DNA of 64,000 bases from Streptomyces sp. RFCAC02 (lineage in GTDB: Bacteria; Actinomycetota; Actinomycetes; Streptomycetales; Streptomycetaceae), in the NCBI RefSeq assembly GCF_004193175.1, contig NZ_SAUH01000001.1, positions 1,653,501 through 1,717,500 of the forward strand, in the 5' to 3' direction. Both the position numbers and the translations under genes were made by a program. The notes below the pieces were generated by a model that saw only the letters and a list, made by a program, of their open reading frames with translations, was not told the DNA's origin and did no database searches. Below, piece after piece: positions 24,819 to 33,306 of the stretch (position 1 is its first letter; each line of letters opens with the position of its first letter).

Positions 24819-26174
24819 TCAGGTCGGCGTGCCGCCGTTCAGCCGGTGGCGGGCGTACGTCTGCCATGCCTGCACCCGGGGTTCCCGTGCCCAGGGGGTC
24901 AGGGCCGTGTGGATGTCCCCGATGTACTCGCGTGCACGGTCGGACGTGACACCGGCCAGGATGTCGACCGCGCGGCGGGCGACGGCGATGCCCTGGTCGA
25001 GGTCCCTCGCCTGCAGGTGCGCGGTCGCCGTGACGGACAGCCGCAGCCCGACCGCCCTGGTGTGTCCGGACGGCATGGCGCACTGGGCGTCCCACCCGGC
25101 CGCGACGTGCGGCTTTCCGAGGTCCCGGTAGATCTCGACCGCGTCGCTCGCCATGCGGGCGGGGCCGAAGTAGGCGATGTACGTGGGACTCTCCCGGTCG
25201 CGCGCGGTGTCCAGGAGCCGTTCGCAGGTGGACAGCGCCCGCGCCGCCGACCGTTCGTCGCCGACGCGGGCGGCGGCACGCGCCTCGATCAGCCGGGCGA
25301 AGGCCAGCACCCGTGGTGCGGCGTCGTGGCCCGCTCGTTCGGCGGCGCCCTGGGCCATGTCGATGGCCTCGTTCGGGAAGCCGCGGCGCATGGTCTGCAG
25401 GGCCATGGTGGCCAGGACGTACGCGCCGAGCCCGGCGTTGCCGCCGGCCCGCGCCAGGCTCAGGGCCTGGACGAAGTGCCGCTGCGCGAGGGCGTGTTCG
25501 CCCGCGTCGAACGCCGCCCAGCCCGCGAGGCGGGACAGTTCGGCGGCGGCGGAGTACAGGCCGTCGGCGATCTGCTGGGTGGCCCGCCCGGCGAGGAGGG
25601 GCGCGGCGCGGTTGGTCAGGCAGTCCACGACCTGGCTGCTGCGCCAGGAACCGCCGCCGTAGCGGGCGTCCCACTGCCGGGCCTGTTCCGCCTGCTCCCA
25701 CAACTCGGCGAGGTCCTGCTGCCCGACGCGCCGGCCGCCGCCGTCGGCCGGGGCGGCACTGGCGGGGTGGACCAGCCAGCGGGTGACCGGCAGGGTGTAG
25801 GCGGCGACGGCGAAGGCCCGTCCGAATGCGCGGCGGTGCATGTCTCTCCAGAAGGCGGACGCCACACGTCGGGCGTCGGCGGGATCACGGGGCAGCTCCA
25901 GCCCGCAGGTGCCGGCCGGGCCGGGTGCGGCCATGCCGATCTCGGCGATGTCGACCGCGCGGCCGAGCCGTTCCCCCAGCGCCTGGGCCAGCAGGGCCGG
26001 GACGGGCGGACGCGGGACCATCCCGTCGAGCCAGGTCCTGACGCTCGTGTGCTTGTAGGCGGTCGGGCGGCCGGCGCGTGCGGCGAGCTGGTTCACGCGG
26101 TGCGCCAGAGCCTTGTGGCTGGTGCCGGACGCGGTGATGAGCGTGGCCAGTGCCGTGTTGGGCGAACGGGTCAC
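24819..26174 (-). CDS. NsdA-like regulator with TPR-like helical domain
   Basis: About 451 residues. I chose GTG 26174 because AGGAGG lies 11 bases before it; the GTG at 26186 would touch that site. The N-terminus SPNTALATLITASGTSHKAL and AYKHTSVRTWLDGMVPRPPV is an HTH; the rest is a long TPR-like array (AGWAAFDAGEHALAQRHFVQ, ALSLARAGGNAGLGAYVLAT). Streptomyces NsdA-type proteins repress development and antibiotic synthesis. Direct repeats in the upstream region may be its own operator. Confidence 0.82.
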   Translation of the reverse strand: MTRSPNTALATLITASGTSHKALAHRVNQLAARAGRPTAYKHTSVRTWLDGMVPRPPVPALLAQALGERLGRAVDIAEIGMAAPGPAGTCGLELPRDPADARRVASAFWRDMHRRAFGRAFAVAAYTLPVTRWLVHPASAAPADGGGRRVGQQDLAELWEQAEQARQWDARYGGGSWRSSQVVDCLTNRAAPLLAGRATQQIADGLYSAAAELSRLAGWAAFDAGEHALAQRHFVQALSLARAGGNAGLGAYVLATMALQTMRRGFPNEAIDMAQGAAERAGHDAAPRVLAFARLIEARAAARVGDERSAARALSTCERLLDTARDRESPTYIAYFGPARMASDAVEIYRDLGKPHVAAGWDAQCAMPSGHTRAVGLRLSVTATAHLQARDLDQGIAVARRAVDILAGVTSDRAREYIGDIHTALTPWAREPRVQAWQTYARHRLNGGTPT

Positions 26175-26526
26175 CGGGAGCCTCACCTCCTGTGGGAGTC
26201 ACCGCCTCATCGCCGAGCGTAGGCCCGGACGGCAGGCGCGTCGGCCCCCTTGTGGGTTTTCGGCCCCCCTTGTGAGCCTCCCCGTGTGCCGAATCCGCCG
26301 GTGTACTGAGGTCCGTGCCCGGTTCGGGCGTCACCCGTGAGAGGGGGTGTCCTGTGGAGCGGCACAGCGGGCCGCGCGGGATTCGGGGCAGTACGCAGGA
26401 CCTTCGACAGATCGAGCGGGCTTCCGCGCCCGAACGACGGGCGGAGCAGGTCCATGGCGGAGCCCCGGCGGGCAACGACCGCACGGGGCACCGTGACTTC
26501 CGCCCTGCCGATACGGCCGCCGCCGT
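26175..26526. other. 352-base intergenic region with two direct repeats
   Basis: The only structure I see is TCGGCCCCCTTGTG (26241-26254) repeated as TCGGCCCCCCTTGTG (26260-26274), 67-100 bases upstream of the NsdA-like start, i.e. CACAAGGGGG boxes two helical turns apart on its coding strand. No convincing gene on either strand in the rest. Confidence 0.4.
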
Positions 26527-27123
26527 CTACGCCGAGCGTTGCCGTTCGTCCCTGCTGAGCCCCCGGAGCGTCCACAGGCCGTACAGCGCCAGCAGCGGCT
26601 TCGCCACCAGCCATTCGCCGGGGCGGTAGTCGTCGGCGCGGACGAGCCTCCCCGCGAGGTCCGGGCGCTGTCGGCGCAGGTACGCGCGGGCCTTGAGCGC
26701 GTGGGCGGGCTGGGACGCGAAGGCGATGCGGTCGGCGTCCTCCAGCATCGGAATCACGTTCGTGACGTTCTCCCACGTCGTCCGGCTCCGGTCCTCCAGC
26801 GTCACCACGCCGTCGAACGCGAGCGACCTCGCGTACCGGGCCATCAGCTCGGCCTCCGGGGTACCGCCGCCGACCGCGCCGCCGCTGAGGACGAGCCGTG
26901 CGCCGCGCCCGTCGTCAGCGGCGATGGAGCGGATGCCCGCGCGGACCCGCCAGCGGTTGATGACGTTCGCCGTGGCTCCGGGATTGCGGTACCCCAGCAC
27001 GACCACGACGTCGGCAGGCCCCTCGCCGCTCCCCACGAGCGTCCGGGACCACCGCCGGTTCAGCCACTCACCCCACGCCAGGACCGCGATCCCGGCCACT
27101 ACCCACCGCGTCGTCCGCCGCAT
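26527..27123 (-). CDS. DUF218/SanA-YdcF-like membrane protein
   Basis: 198 residues. N-terminal anchor (VVAGIAVLAWGEWLNRRW), then the DUF218 pattern: ADVVVVLGYRNPG, GARLVLSGGAVGGGTPEAEL, MARYARSLAFDGVVTLEDRS, RTTWENVTNVIPML and IAFASQPAHALKAR. Members are cell-envelope proteins of uncertain biochemical role, linked to vancomycin sensitivity in E. coli. Independent gene, not coupled to neighbours. Confidence 0.9.
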   Translation of the reverse strand: MRRTTRWVVAGIAVLAWGEWLNRRWSRTLVGSGEGPADVVVVLGYRNPGATANVINRWRVRAGIRSIAADDGRGARLVLSGGAVGGGTPEAELMARYARSLAFDGVVTLEDRSRTTWENVTNVIPMLEDADRIAFASQPAHALKARAYLRRQRPDLAGRLVRADDYRPGEWLVAKPLLALYGLWTLRGLSRDERQRSA

Positions 27124-27151
27124 CGGGCAACCCTACGGCGCCGTCCGCCGG

Positions 27152-27769
27152 TCATGCGCCGTCGTCGCCCGGCCCCGCGACGGCGCCGATCAGCCGATGG
27201 GGCAGCGCGCCGGGAAAGCCCTCCGCGCGCGTCACCGGAGCGTAGAGCAGGCCGCGGGCGCCGTCCTTGCTCACGAGGACGTGCGCGGTGCCCATGCCGG
27301 GAGGCGGTGCCGTCCGCAGCCGGTCGGCGGTGCTCCCGGCCCATGCCTCGGCGACGGACCCCGGCGCGCCCTCGGCGCGCTCGACGACGACCAGGTCGGT
27401 CGTGTCGTCACCCGCACCGTCGGGCGTGACCGTGTGCGCCAGCCGGAAGCGGACCAGGCCGGGACGCCGGATGCCCGGGATCTCCCGGTCGATGCGGCTG
27501 ATCATCTCGGCCCGGTGTTCCCGGATCCAGGCGAGGTGGGCTTCGTCGCTGGTCCACTGCGCGACACTGAGCAGCACCCGCCCGTCCGCGCTCGCGAAGC
27601 AACTGAGCCGCAGGAAGGCTTCGGGGCGGAGCCTGGCCGACAGCTCGTCCCACTCCTGGAGGAGTGCGCGGGCCGCCCGGTCCTGGCGGTCCGGCGTGTC
27701 CACGATCCATTCGCTGACCAGTGTGGTCCCGGCGTCGGGCCGGGCCAGGTCCGGGAGCTGATTCGACAT
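27152..27769 (-). CDS. Antibiotic-biosynthesis-monooxygenase-like (ABM) protein
   Basis: 205 residues from ATG 27769 (AGGAGA upstream). Two ferredoxin-like halves: TLVSEWIVDTPDRQDRAARA and FLRLSCFASADGRVLLSVAQ, WTSDEAHLAWIREHR; the second half begins RFRLAHTVTPDGAG. ABM proteins oxidise aromatic polyketides or act as stress-related oxygenases. Its promoter has MerR architecture, so expression is expected to respond to a MerR-type activator. Confidence 0.82.
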   Translation of the reverse strand: MSNQLPDLARPDAGTTLVSEWIVDTPDRQDRAARALLQEWDELSARLRPEAFLRLSCFASADGRVLLSVAQWTSDEAHLAWIREHRAEMISRIDREIPGIRRPGLVRFRLAHTVTPDGAGDDTTDLVVVERAEGAPGSVAEAWAGSTADRLRTAPPPGMGTAHVLVSKDGARGLLYAPVTRAEGFPGALPHRLIGAVAGPGDDGA

Positions 27770-27800
27770 CACACGGCTCTCCTGTCGTCGCTGCCTGCCC

Positions 27801-27831
27801 AGCATGGAACTTCAAGCGCGGTTGAAGTCAA
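27801..27831 (-). promoter_or_regulatory. MerR-type promoter of the ABM gene
   Basis: Minus strand TTGACT (27826-27831), 19-base spacer, CATGCT (27801-27806). The spacer region holds the perfect inverted repeat ACTTCAA-gcgcgg-TTGAAGT (27809-27828). The half-site GCTTGACTTCA is identical to that of the methyltransferase promoter at 24236, so both may be bound by the MerR protein encoded at 24232. Confidence 0.65.
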
Positions 27832-27935
27832 GCGGACGGTTTCCCGGGCCGGGCAATTTTCCCGACATGCGACCCTCGGATGCGCGTGCTATCAGTTATT
27901 CATACGCTGTCCGATTCAGAACATAGGAGACCGGT

Positions 27936-28277
27936 ATGTCGAACGCTGCTTTCGCCAAGCTTCTATGGCTGGAGGCGAAGAGAATCCAGGACCCGGACGG
28001 CGCGGACGAAATCATCATCAGCAGAGGTGACGGCGGAGTCTTCGAGAAAGTAAGAATGCGAGTGGGGGACGTGTACGAGTTCGACGAGCGGTTCGTGCCG
28101 TTCGTGAACCAGGAACCCATCGACATCATCCTGCATGAATGGAACGAGGCGAACGACCGCGCCAGTTTCATCGGCGGAGCGAAGATCATTCCCTCCGAGA
28201 TCGGCCTCGGAGACCGGATCCAGGCGATCGGCGCGCTGTCCCTGTCCCTGTACGAGCTGACGTACCGGGTGCTCTGA
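27936..28277 (+). CDS. Hypothetical 113-residue beta-rich protein
   Basis: ATG 27936 with AGGAG about eight bases upstream. Motifs DEIIISRGDGGVFEKVRMRV, GDVYEFDERFVPFVNQEP, IDIILHEWNEANDRASFIGG suggest a compact beta-sandwich. Not a family I recognise. The gene and its upstream DNA are distinctly richer in A/T than the neighbours (ATA, AGA and AAA codons), which suggests recent acquisition. No signal peptide. Confidence 0.7.
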   Translation: MSNAAFAKLLWLEAKRIQDPDGADEIIISRGDGGVFEKVRMRVGDVYEFDERFVPFVNQEPIDIILHEWNEANDRASFIGGAKIIPSEIGLGDRIQAIGALSLSLYELTYRVL

Positions 28278-28303
28278 CGAGGCGGCCCGGGGAGGGCGCG
28301 CGG

Positions 28304-28615
28304 TCAGCGGTCGATCAGGCCGCGGGCTTCGAGTTCGTCCGCACACTCCTCCGGCACCGATATGTCCATCACGGTGAGCTGACCCTGCAGGCGTTCCTTC
28401 TCCTGCGTCTTCAACTCGTCGAAGCGGGCCTGCGCGATCCCGTCGGCGATCGCCTCGCACTCTGCGCTGTACGTTCCGCTCGGTTCCGGATTCCCGGCCG
28501 GGGATTCAGGTCCCCCCGAATAGGACCAGGCATTGAGTGCCCAGGTGACGGCCATTCCGGACAGGCACAGCCCCGCCCAGATCACGACGATCCGCCGGTT
28601 CCTCGTCCCGCTCAG
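28304..28615 (-). CDS. Small membrane-anchored hypothetical protein
   Basis: 103 residues. No ATG, GTG or TTG is available in frame near the natural N-terminus; the only fit is CTG 28615, which overlaps the stop of the Spo0M-like gene (CTGA), so I propose a coupled CTG start. One membrane segment (IVVIWAGLCLSGMAVTWAL), then an exported domain with two Cys (YSAECEAIADGIAQARFDEL; VPEECADELEARGLIDR), probably a disulfide. Function unknown. Confidence 0.6.
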   Translation of the reverse strand: MSGTRNRRIVVIWAGLCLSGMAVTWALNAWSYSGGPESPAGNPEPSGTYSAECEAIADGIAQARFDELKTQEKERLQGQLTVMDISVPEECADELEARGLIDR

Positions 28616-29370
28616 AGCGCCTTCACCCGGCCCAGCCAATCGCCCACCCGACGATTCCAGTCGGTGCTGTCGAGATCGTGGTGCGCCGCGACGAAACGGC
28701 CGGCCGGCGGCTTCTCGTCCCAGTACCGGACGCCGTGGCCGGCGCGCCGCAGCAGGATCTCGCAGCCGACCGCGTTGGTGAGGAAGACGAGTTCGAGGTC
28801 CGTGCCGGCCCCGTCCGTCGTACGGTCCCGCAGGTCGAGCAGTTGGTAGAAGTCGTACGGCTGGTCGACGTCCGGGATCCACTCCTCCACCAGACGCCCC
28901 GCCTCGCAGGTGTATCCGTGGCCGGCGAAGGCGTCGAGGATCGCCTCGTGGAGCGGCAGGGGCGAGACGTGCAGCAGGTCCTCGTCCGAACCGGCCCTCG
29001 GCACGCTGTCGTCCACGCCGGTCCGCAGTTCCAGGACGATCCCCAGGGCGCGCCCCGCCACCTCGGTGAACGGAGTCGCCCACGGCAGCCGGACCGTGAA
29101 CGGCACGACGGCCTCCTCGCCCTTCGGGATCGTGAAGGGGCCGTCGGCGTGGGCGCGGTTGATCTCGTCCTCCCCGGCCTCCACACCGGGGGCGGCGGGC
29201 CATGACGCGAGCACGTCGAAGGTGAACCCCTGGATCTCCGTGCCGGACCGTCCGCCCCGGACGACCACCTGGCCGGGCACCGTGTCCCCGGGACGGACGA
29301 CCCCGGCGAGCACCTGGGTGTCGACATCCACCGGGCCGCCGCCGGACCGCGCGCGCATTCGAGTGAACAT
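28612..29370 (-). CDS. Spo0M-like sporulation-control protein
   Basis: 252 residues from ATG 29370. Arrestin-like two-domain Spo0M fold: VDVDTQVLAGVVRPGDTVPG, QVVVRGGRSGTEIQGFTFDV, IPKGEEAVVPFTVRLPWATP, then a C-terminal half with GHGYTCEAGRLVEEW and DFYQLLDLRD. Spo0M proteins influence sporulation in Bacillus and are common in Streptomyces. Coupled to the small membrane-protein gene downstream. Confidence 0.88.
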   Translation of the reverse strand: MFTRMRARSGGGPVDVDTQVLAGVVRPGDTVPGQVVVRGGRSGTEIQGFTFDVLASWPAAPGVEAGEDEINRAHADGPFTIPKGEEAVVPFTVRLPWATPFTEVAGRALGIVLELRTGVDDSVPRAGSDEDLLHVSPLPLHEAILDAFAGHGYTCEAGRLVEEWIPDVDQPYDFYQLLDLRDRTTDGAGTDLELVFLTNAVGCEILLRRAGHGVRYWDEKPPAGRFVAAHHDLDSTDWNRRVGDWLGRVKAL

Positions 29371-29405
29371 CCCCGGAGCATACGGCCGGCCACGCGCCGG
29401 CCGTC

Positions 29406-29999
29406 TCACCCGGCCTGGGCCGGCCGGCGCTCGGCGAGCAGCCGCTTGCGGTGCCGCCGGCGGCGGACGGCGGTGACGATGACGACGGTGACGCAGACGC
29501 CGACCCCGAGGACCGGGAGGAGAAGGGCCAGGACCAGCCCGATCCCGAACGCGAACAGGCCCTCGGTCTCCCCGAAGGCGTACCGGGACAGCGCGTCGGA
29601 CGAGCAGGTGATCGTGTAGTCCCCGGCCTGGGACACGTCGATGGTGTAGAGGAGGTCCCAGGTCTCGTCGCGGGTGAACCACACGTCGGTGCCCGGGTCG
29701 GTGAGGACGGGGTCGCCCGGCCCGGTGATGTCGCACTCCGGACCGGGTGACTGGCCGGGGTACTTGACCCAGAGCGCCCGGTCGCTCTCCGGTTCGAGAC
29801 GTACGGTGGCGGTCTCGCCGTTGGCGAATCGCCTGTCGGTGTCCACCGCGTCGCGCACGCTGATGAACCGGTACACGCCGATGGCCACGCCCAGCACGAT
29901 CAGCACGAGGGCGATGCCGGCCGCTATGGCGTACCAGTAGCGGCGGGGCCGGAGTTCGTTCGCCGGTATCCGCGGCGACGGGATGAGCTGCACCGCCAC
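29406..29999 (-). CDS. Hypothetical two-TM membrane protein
   Basis: About 197 residues from GTG 29999, with AGGAGG 14 bases upstream; an ATG at 30164 would add 55 low-complexity residues and is less likely. Starts near QLIPSPRIPANELRPRRYWY, then a membrane helix (IAAGIALVLIVLGVAIGVY), an exported beta domain (ATVRLEPESDRALWVKYPGQ, TIDVSQAGDYTITCSSDA) and a second helix before a basic tail (VRRRRHRKRLLAERR). A conserved Streptomyces type of unknown role. Confidence 0.7.
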   Translation of the reverse strand: MAVQLIPSPRIPANELRPRRYWYAIAAGIALVLIVLGVAIGVYRFISVRDAVDTDRRFANGETATVRLEPESDRALWVKYPGQSPGPECDITGPGDPVLTDPGTDVWFTRDETWDLLYTIDVSQAGDYTITCSSDALSRYAFGETEGLFAFGIGLVLALLLPVLGVGVCVTVVIVTAVRRRRHRKRLLAERRPAQAG

Positions 30000-30289
30000 A
30001 CCGTAAGCGGCACCCTCCTCGCCCCCGCAGGCAGGCCCTCCTTCCCCCGCACACCACGGCGTCCGCATGAGCGCGGCGGCCGTGGCGGCGCACTTCTTCC
30101 CGGCGGCGGGCGCCGCGTGCGCGCTCGTACCGGGCGCCGTCGTCCGGGGCGTCACATCGCTCATTAGAGTGTCATGAACGCGTCGAGGTTCGGGGGCCGG
30201 AACGGCCGGGCAGTGCGATCACGTGATGTGGCGCCCGAAAACGGGATCCATCCCCACATCACCCCATCGGCCCCAGTCCTGGAGACGTG

Positions 30290-31315
30290 ATGACGCCTGC
30301 CTTCCCGGCCGTCGGCGAGACCGCCGCCGCCACCCCCGACTTCGTCAGCCTGACCAACTCCCTGTGCGACGCCCAGACGCTGCTCAGCGCACTGGAACTG
30401 GACCTGTTCACGGCGCTGCGTTCCTCCGGCCCCGCCGACGCGGAGACCGTGCGCTCCGCCCTCGGTCTGCGCGGCCGTGGCGTGTCGGACTGGCTCGACC
30501 TGCTGGTCCTGAACGGCGTGCTGCTGCGCGACGGGGACAAGTACCGCAACACCCCGGCCGCGGACCAGTACCTCGTGCGCGGCGCCGACTCCTACATCGG
30601 GGACGTGGTACGCCTCCGGCTGTTCCCCGCGCTCACCCACCTCACCGACTCGCTGCGCACCGGCGCACCGTACGGCGGCGAGGAGTTCATGAGCATGGTC
30701 GCGGGCCTCGACGTGCTGCGGCAGTTCGCGAACCAGATGGACCACATGACGGACTCCCTGATGCCCCACCTCGTGGCGGCGTTCGACGGCTGGGGCCGGT
30801 ACGGGTCGGTCCTCGACATCGGCGGCTGCCGAGGCAGCGTCGTCGCCGGCATCCTGGCCGCCCACCCGCACCTGGAGGGCCACGTCTTCGACCTGCCGAT
30901 GATGGCGCCGTACCTCGACGAGAAGAGAGCGGAGCGCGGCCTCGACGGCAGACTGACCTTCCACCCGGGCGACTTCCTCACCGACGACCTGCCACCGGCC
31001 GACATCGCGATCATCGGCCACGCGCTGGTCAACTGGGACCCCGGCAGGCAACGCGCCCTCGTGCGCAAGGCGTACGACAGCGTCAGGCCCGGCGGCGTGT
31101 TCCTGGTCTACGACCGGATGCTCGGCGACGCGCCCGGCAGCACGGCCGACCAGAGCCTGAAGGTCTCGCTCTCCATGCTGGTGATGACGCAGGGCGGCCG
31201 CGCGTACACGACGGACGAACTGCGGGAGTACGCCACCGGCGCCGGGTTCGACACCGTCACGTTCCGGCCGCTCGGGGAGCACGACACCCTCGCCGTCTGC
31301 CACAAGCCCGCCTAG
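30290..31315 (+). CDS. O-methyltransferase (dimerisation plus SAM domain)
   Basis: 341 residues from ATG 30290 (GGAGA upstream; GTG 30287 also in frame). N-terminal winged dimerisation domain (LCDAQTLLSALELDLFTALR, LGLRGRGVSDWLDLL), then SAM motif VLDIGGCRGSVVAGILAAHP, HVFDLPMMAPYLDEK, GDFLTDDLPPADIAIIGHAL, GGVFLVYDRML. Such enzymes methylate hydroxyl groups of aromatic or polyketide metabolites. No biosynthetic cluster surrounds it. Confidence 0.9.
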   Translation: MTPAFPAVGETAAATPDFVSLTNSLCDAQTLLSALELDLFTALRSSGPADAETVRSALGLRGRGVSDWLDLLVLNGVLLRDGDKYRNTPAADQYLVRGADSYIGDVVRLRLFPALTHLTDSLRTGAPYGGEEFMSMVAGLDVLRQFANQMDHMTDSLMPHLVAAFDGWGRYGSVLDIGGCRGSVVAGILAAHPHLEGHVFDLPMMAPYLDEKRAERGLDGRLTFHPGDFLTDDLPPADIAIIGHALVNWDPGRQRALVRKAYDSVRPGGVFLVYDRMLGDAPGSTADQSLKVSLSMLVMTQGGRAYTTDELREYATGAGFDTVTFRPLGEHDTLAVCHKPA

Positions 31316-31436
31316 CTTCCCGCCCCGAACAGGCCCCGGGGGAACGGGGACCGGCCGGCGCCCGGCGCATCAGCCGACCGGCCGGCCCCCGCCCCGTGCC
31401 ATGATGCCCGCAAGCGATCTCACGGAAGGTAGCACC

Positions 31437-31574
31437 ATGGGCGCACACAGCAAGCCCGAGCCGGATCTGAGCCAGGGCACCCCGCCTCCCGGGAACAGCG
31501 ACAGCCGGGTGGAGACGCCGTCCACCGGGAACGGCACGCACAAGAAGGACGACGGCAAGAAGGACGAGAAGTAG
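31437..31574 (+). CDS. Small polar peptide upstream of a PCMT-like methyltransferase
   Basis: 45 codons: starts MGAHSKPEPDLSQGTPPPGN and ends THKKDDGKKDEK. GGAAGG lies nine bases before the ATG. Twenty bases separate it from the methyltransferase gene on the same strand. The composition is disordered and Asp/Lys/Pro-rich with a terminal Asp cluster. It could be a substrate peptide of the PCMT-like enzyme, or only a small polar protein; no known precursor family recognised. Confidence 0.5.
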   Translation: MGAHSKPEPDLSQGTPPPGNSDSRVETPSTGNGTHKKDDGKKDEK

Positions 31575-31594
31575 CCCCGGAGGCAGCGAGAGAC

Positions 31595-32803
31595 ATGGCA
31601 GTGTCGCCGGAACACGAAGCTCTGCGGGCCGGGTTGGACGCCGCCATGGAGGCGGCGGGCGAGTGGCCCGCGCGGTCCCCGTGGATCCGGCGCGCTGCGG
31701 CCCGGCTGCCCCGTGAACTCTTCGCCCCGGACCGGCTGTGGGCCTGGGACGGCGACGCCTACGCGGCCGTCGAGCGCGCCGCCGACCCGCGTGGGTGGGC
31801 GGCCCGGGTCTACGCCGGTCCCGGTTCGGCGGCCCTGACGCGGATCGTCGGCGGTCTGCCCGGCTCCAGCATGAGCGCGCCCGCCGTCGTGGCGGACATG
31901 CTGGACGCCCTCCGCCTCGACCCGGGGCACCGCGTGCTCGAACTCGGCACGGGCACCGGGTGGAACGCGGCGCTGCTGGCATACCGGGCCGGTGCCGGGC
32001 GGGTGGTCAGCGTCGAGGTCGATCCCGAACTCGCCGCCACCGCCCGGGAACGGCTCGCGGCCGCCCCCTGCCCGGACGTGACGGTCGTGGTCGCCGACGG
32101 CGCCGCCGGCTGCCCCGGCCGCGGCCCGTACGACCGGCTGATCGCCACCTACGCGGTGGACACGATCCCGTGGGCGTGGGTGGAGCAGACCCGCCCCGGG
32201 GGCCGGATCGTCACACCATGGGGCCGTATGGGACACGTCGCCCTCACGGTCGCCGACGACGGCCGTTCCGCGTCCGGACGGGTCCGCGGCCTGAGCACGT
32301 TCATGCCCGCCCGCGACCGTCTCCCGGCCACCGGGCTCGCCTGGAACCGTGTCCGTGGTACGGATCCGGCGCGGCTGACCAGGCCGTTCGCCCGGGACAC
32401 GGAGCCGTTGCGCGACGACCCGCATCTGCTGTTCGCCCTCCGCGTCGCTCTGCCGGACGTACAGGTCTTCACCCGGTCGGGCGGCCGGGCGGTCACCGTG
32501 GGGCTGCACGACGGGCGCTCCTCATGGGCCGTGCTCGACGGTGGGAGCGGGACCGCCTTCGTCGGCGGCCCGAGGGACCTCGACGAAGAACTCACCCACG
32601 CCTGGGACCACTGGACCCGCCACGACGAACCCGCGTTCCACGACTTCGGCATGACCGTGACGCCGCACCGCCAGTACGTGTGGCGCGGCGACACCGGCAA
32701 CGGGCCGTACCACCCGGCCGCCGATGCCCGGCGGGACACGGGTTCAGTCGCTGTCACCGCGCACGACGGCGGCGTACCGTTCGCCCAGCTTGACGCGCAG
32801 TGA
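31595..32803 (+). CDS. PCMT-like (protein-L-isoaspartyl) methyltransferase
   Basis: 402 residues, far longer than the ~210 of housekeeping PCMT. GSSMSAPAVVADMLDALRLD, HRVLELGTGTGWNAALLAYR, VVSVEVDPELAATARERLA match PCMT motifs. A ~200-residue C-terminal extension (DPHLLFALRVALPDVQVFTR ... FHDFGMTVTPHRQYVW) is typical of methyltransferases that act with RiPP or other peptide systems. Ribosome site GGAGG. Its end overlaps the convergent gene at 32744 by 60 bases. Confidence 0.87.
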   Translation: MAVSPEHEALRAGLDAAMEAAGEWPARSPWIRRAAARLPRELFAPDRLWAWDGDAYAAVERAADPRGWAARVYAGPGSAALTRIVGGLPGSSMSAPAVVADMLDALRLDPGHRVLELGTGTGWNAALLAYRAGAGRVVSVEVDPELAATARERLAAAPCPDVTVVVADGAAGCPGRGPYDRLIATYAVDTIPWAWVEQTRPGGRIVTPWGRMGHVALTVADDGRSASGRVRGLSTFMPARDRLPATGLAWNRVRGTDPARLTRPFARDTEPLRDDPHLLFALRVALPDVQVFTRSGGRAVTVGLHDGRSSWAVLDGGSGTAFVGGPRDLDEELTHAWDHWTRHDEPAFHDFGMTVTPHRQYVWRGDTGNGPYHPAADARRDTGSVAVTAHDGGVPFAQLDAQ

Positions 32804-33247
32804 ACGGAGCTGCTGAGCGGCCACGGCCGCGATGCCCGACGACGCGGGCTGCTGCGCGCTCGTGATCCACCACTGCGCGGCGGGACGGCCGCCCTCCGCC
32901 TCCGCCCGGATCAGGGTGTCGATCACCGTCACGTGGTGCGCGAACGCCTGCGCCCACTCCTGTTCGTCCGGCCGGAGGAAAGGAGAACGCCGCAGGAGCA
33001 GGAGGTTGACCCGCGTCAGCTCGCCCGTCCCGGCCGCCTGACCTCGGCGGGTCACGGACGTGCGCTGCGTCTCCTCCAGGTCGGACAGCGCCTCCCACAC
33101 CTCCCCCAGCGCCTTCACCCGCTCGGCTCGGAAGTCGGCCCGCGCTTCCCTGGCATGGGCGCGCTGCCACTGCCACACCCCGGCCGCCGTGGCCAACCCG
33201 GTGCCCAGGAAGGTGAGAAGCCCGACCAGTACCGTGTCCGAGACCAT
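32744..33247 (-). CDS. Hypothetical membrane-anchored protein
   Basis: 167 residues with an N-terminal hydrophobic segment (TVLVGLLTFLGTGLATAAGV) and a helical body (ADFRAERVKALGEVWEALSD, LEETQRTSVTRRG, VIDTLIRAEAEGG). No motifs. Similar small helical membrane proteins are frequent in Streptomyces accessory regions. Monocistronic as far as visible. Confidence 0.7.
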   Translation of the reverse strand: MVSDTVLVGLLTFLGTGLATAAGVWQWQRAHAREARADFRAERVKALGEVWEALSDLEETQRTSVTRRGQAAGTGELTRVNLLLLRRSPFLRPDEQEWAQAFAHHVTVIDTLIRAEAEGGRPAAQWWITSAQQPASSGIAAVAAQQLRSLRVKLGERYAAVVRGDSD

Positions 33248-33306
33248 GCCGCGAGGCTATTGAAGGCACGGCCCGCCGTACACCACCCGCGCCACCCGCC
33301 CGCCGC

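Noticed and set aside
26354..26629. Plus-strand GTG frame overlapping the end of the DUF218 gene
   Set aside because: Compositionally like a shadow frame and overlaps a real gene by about 100 bases.
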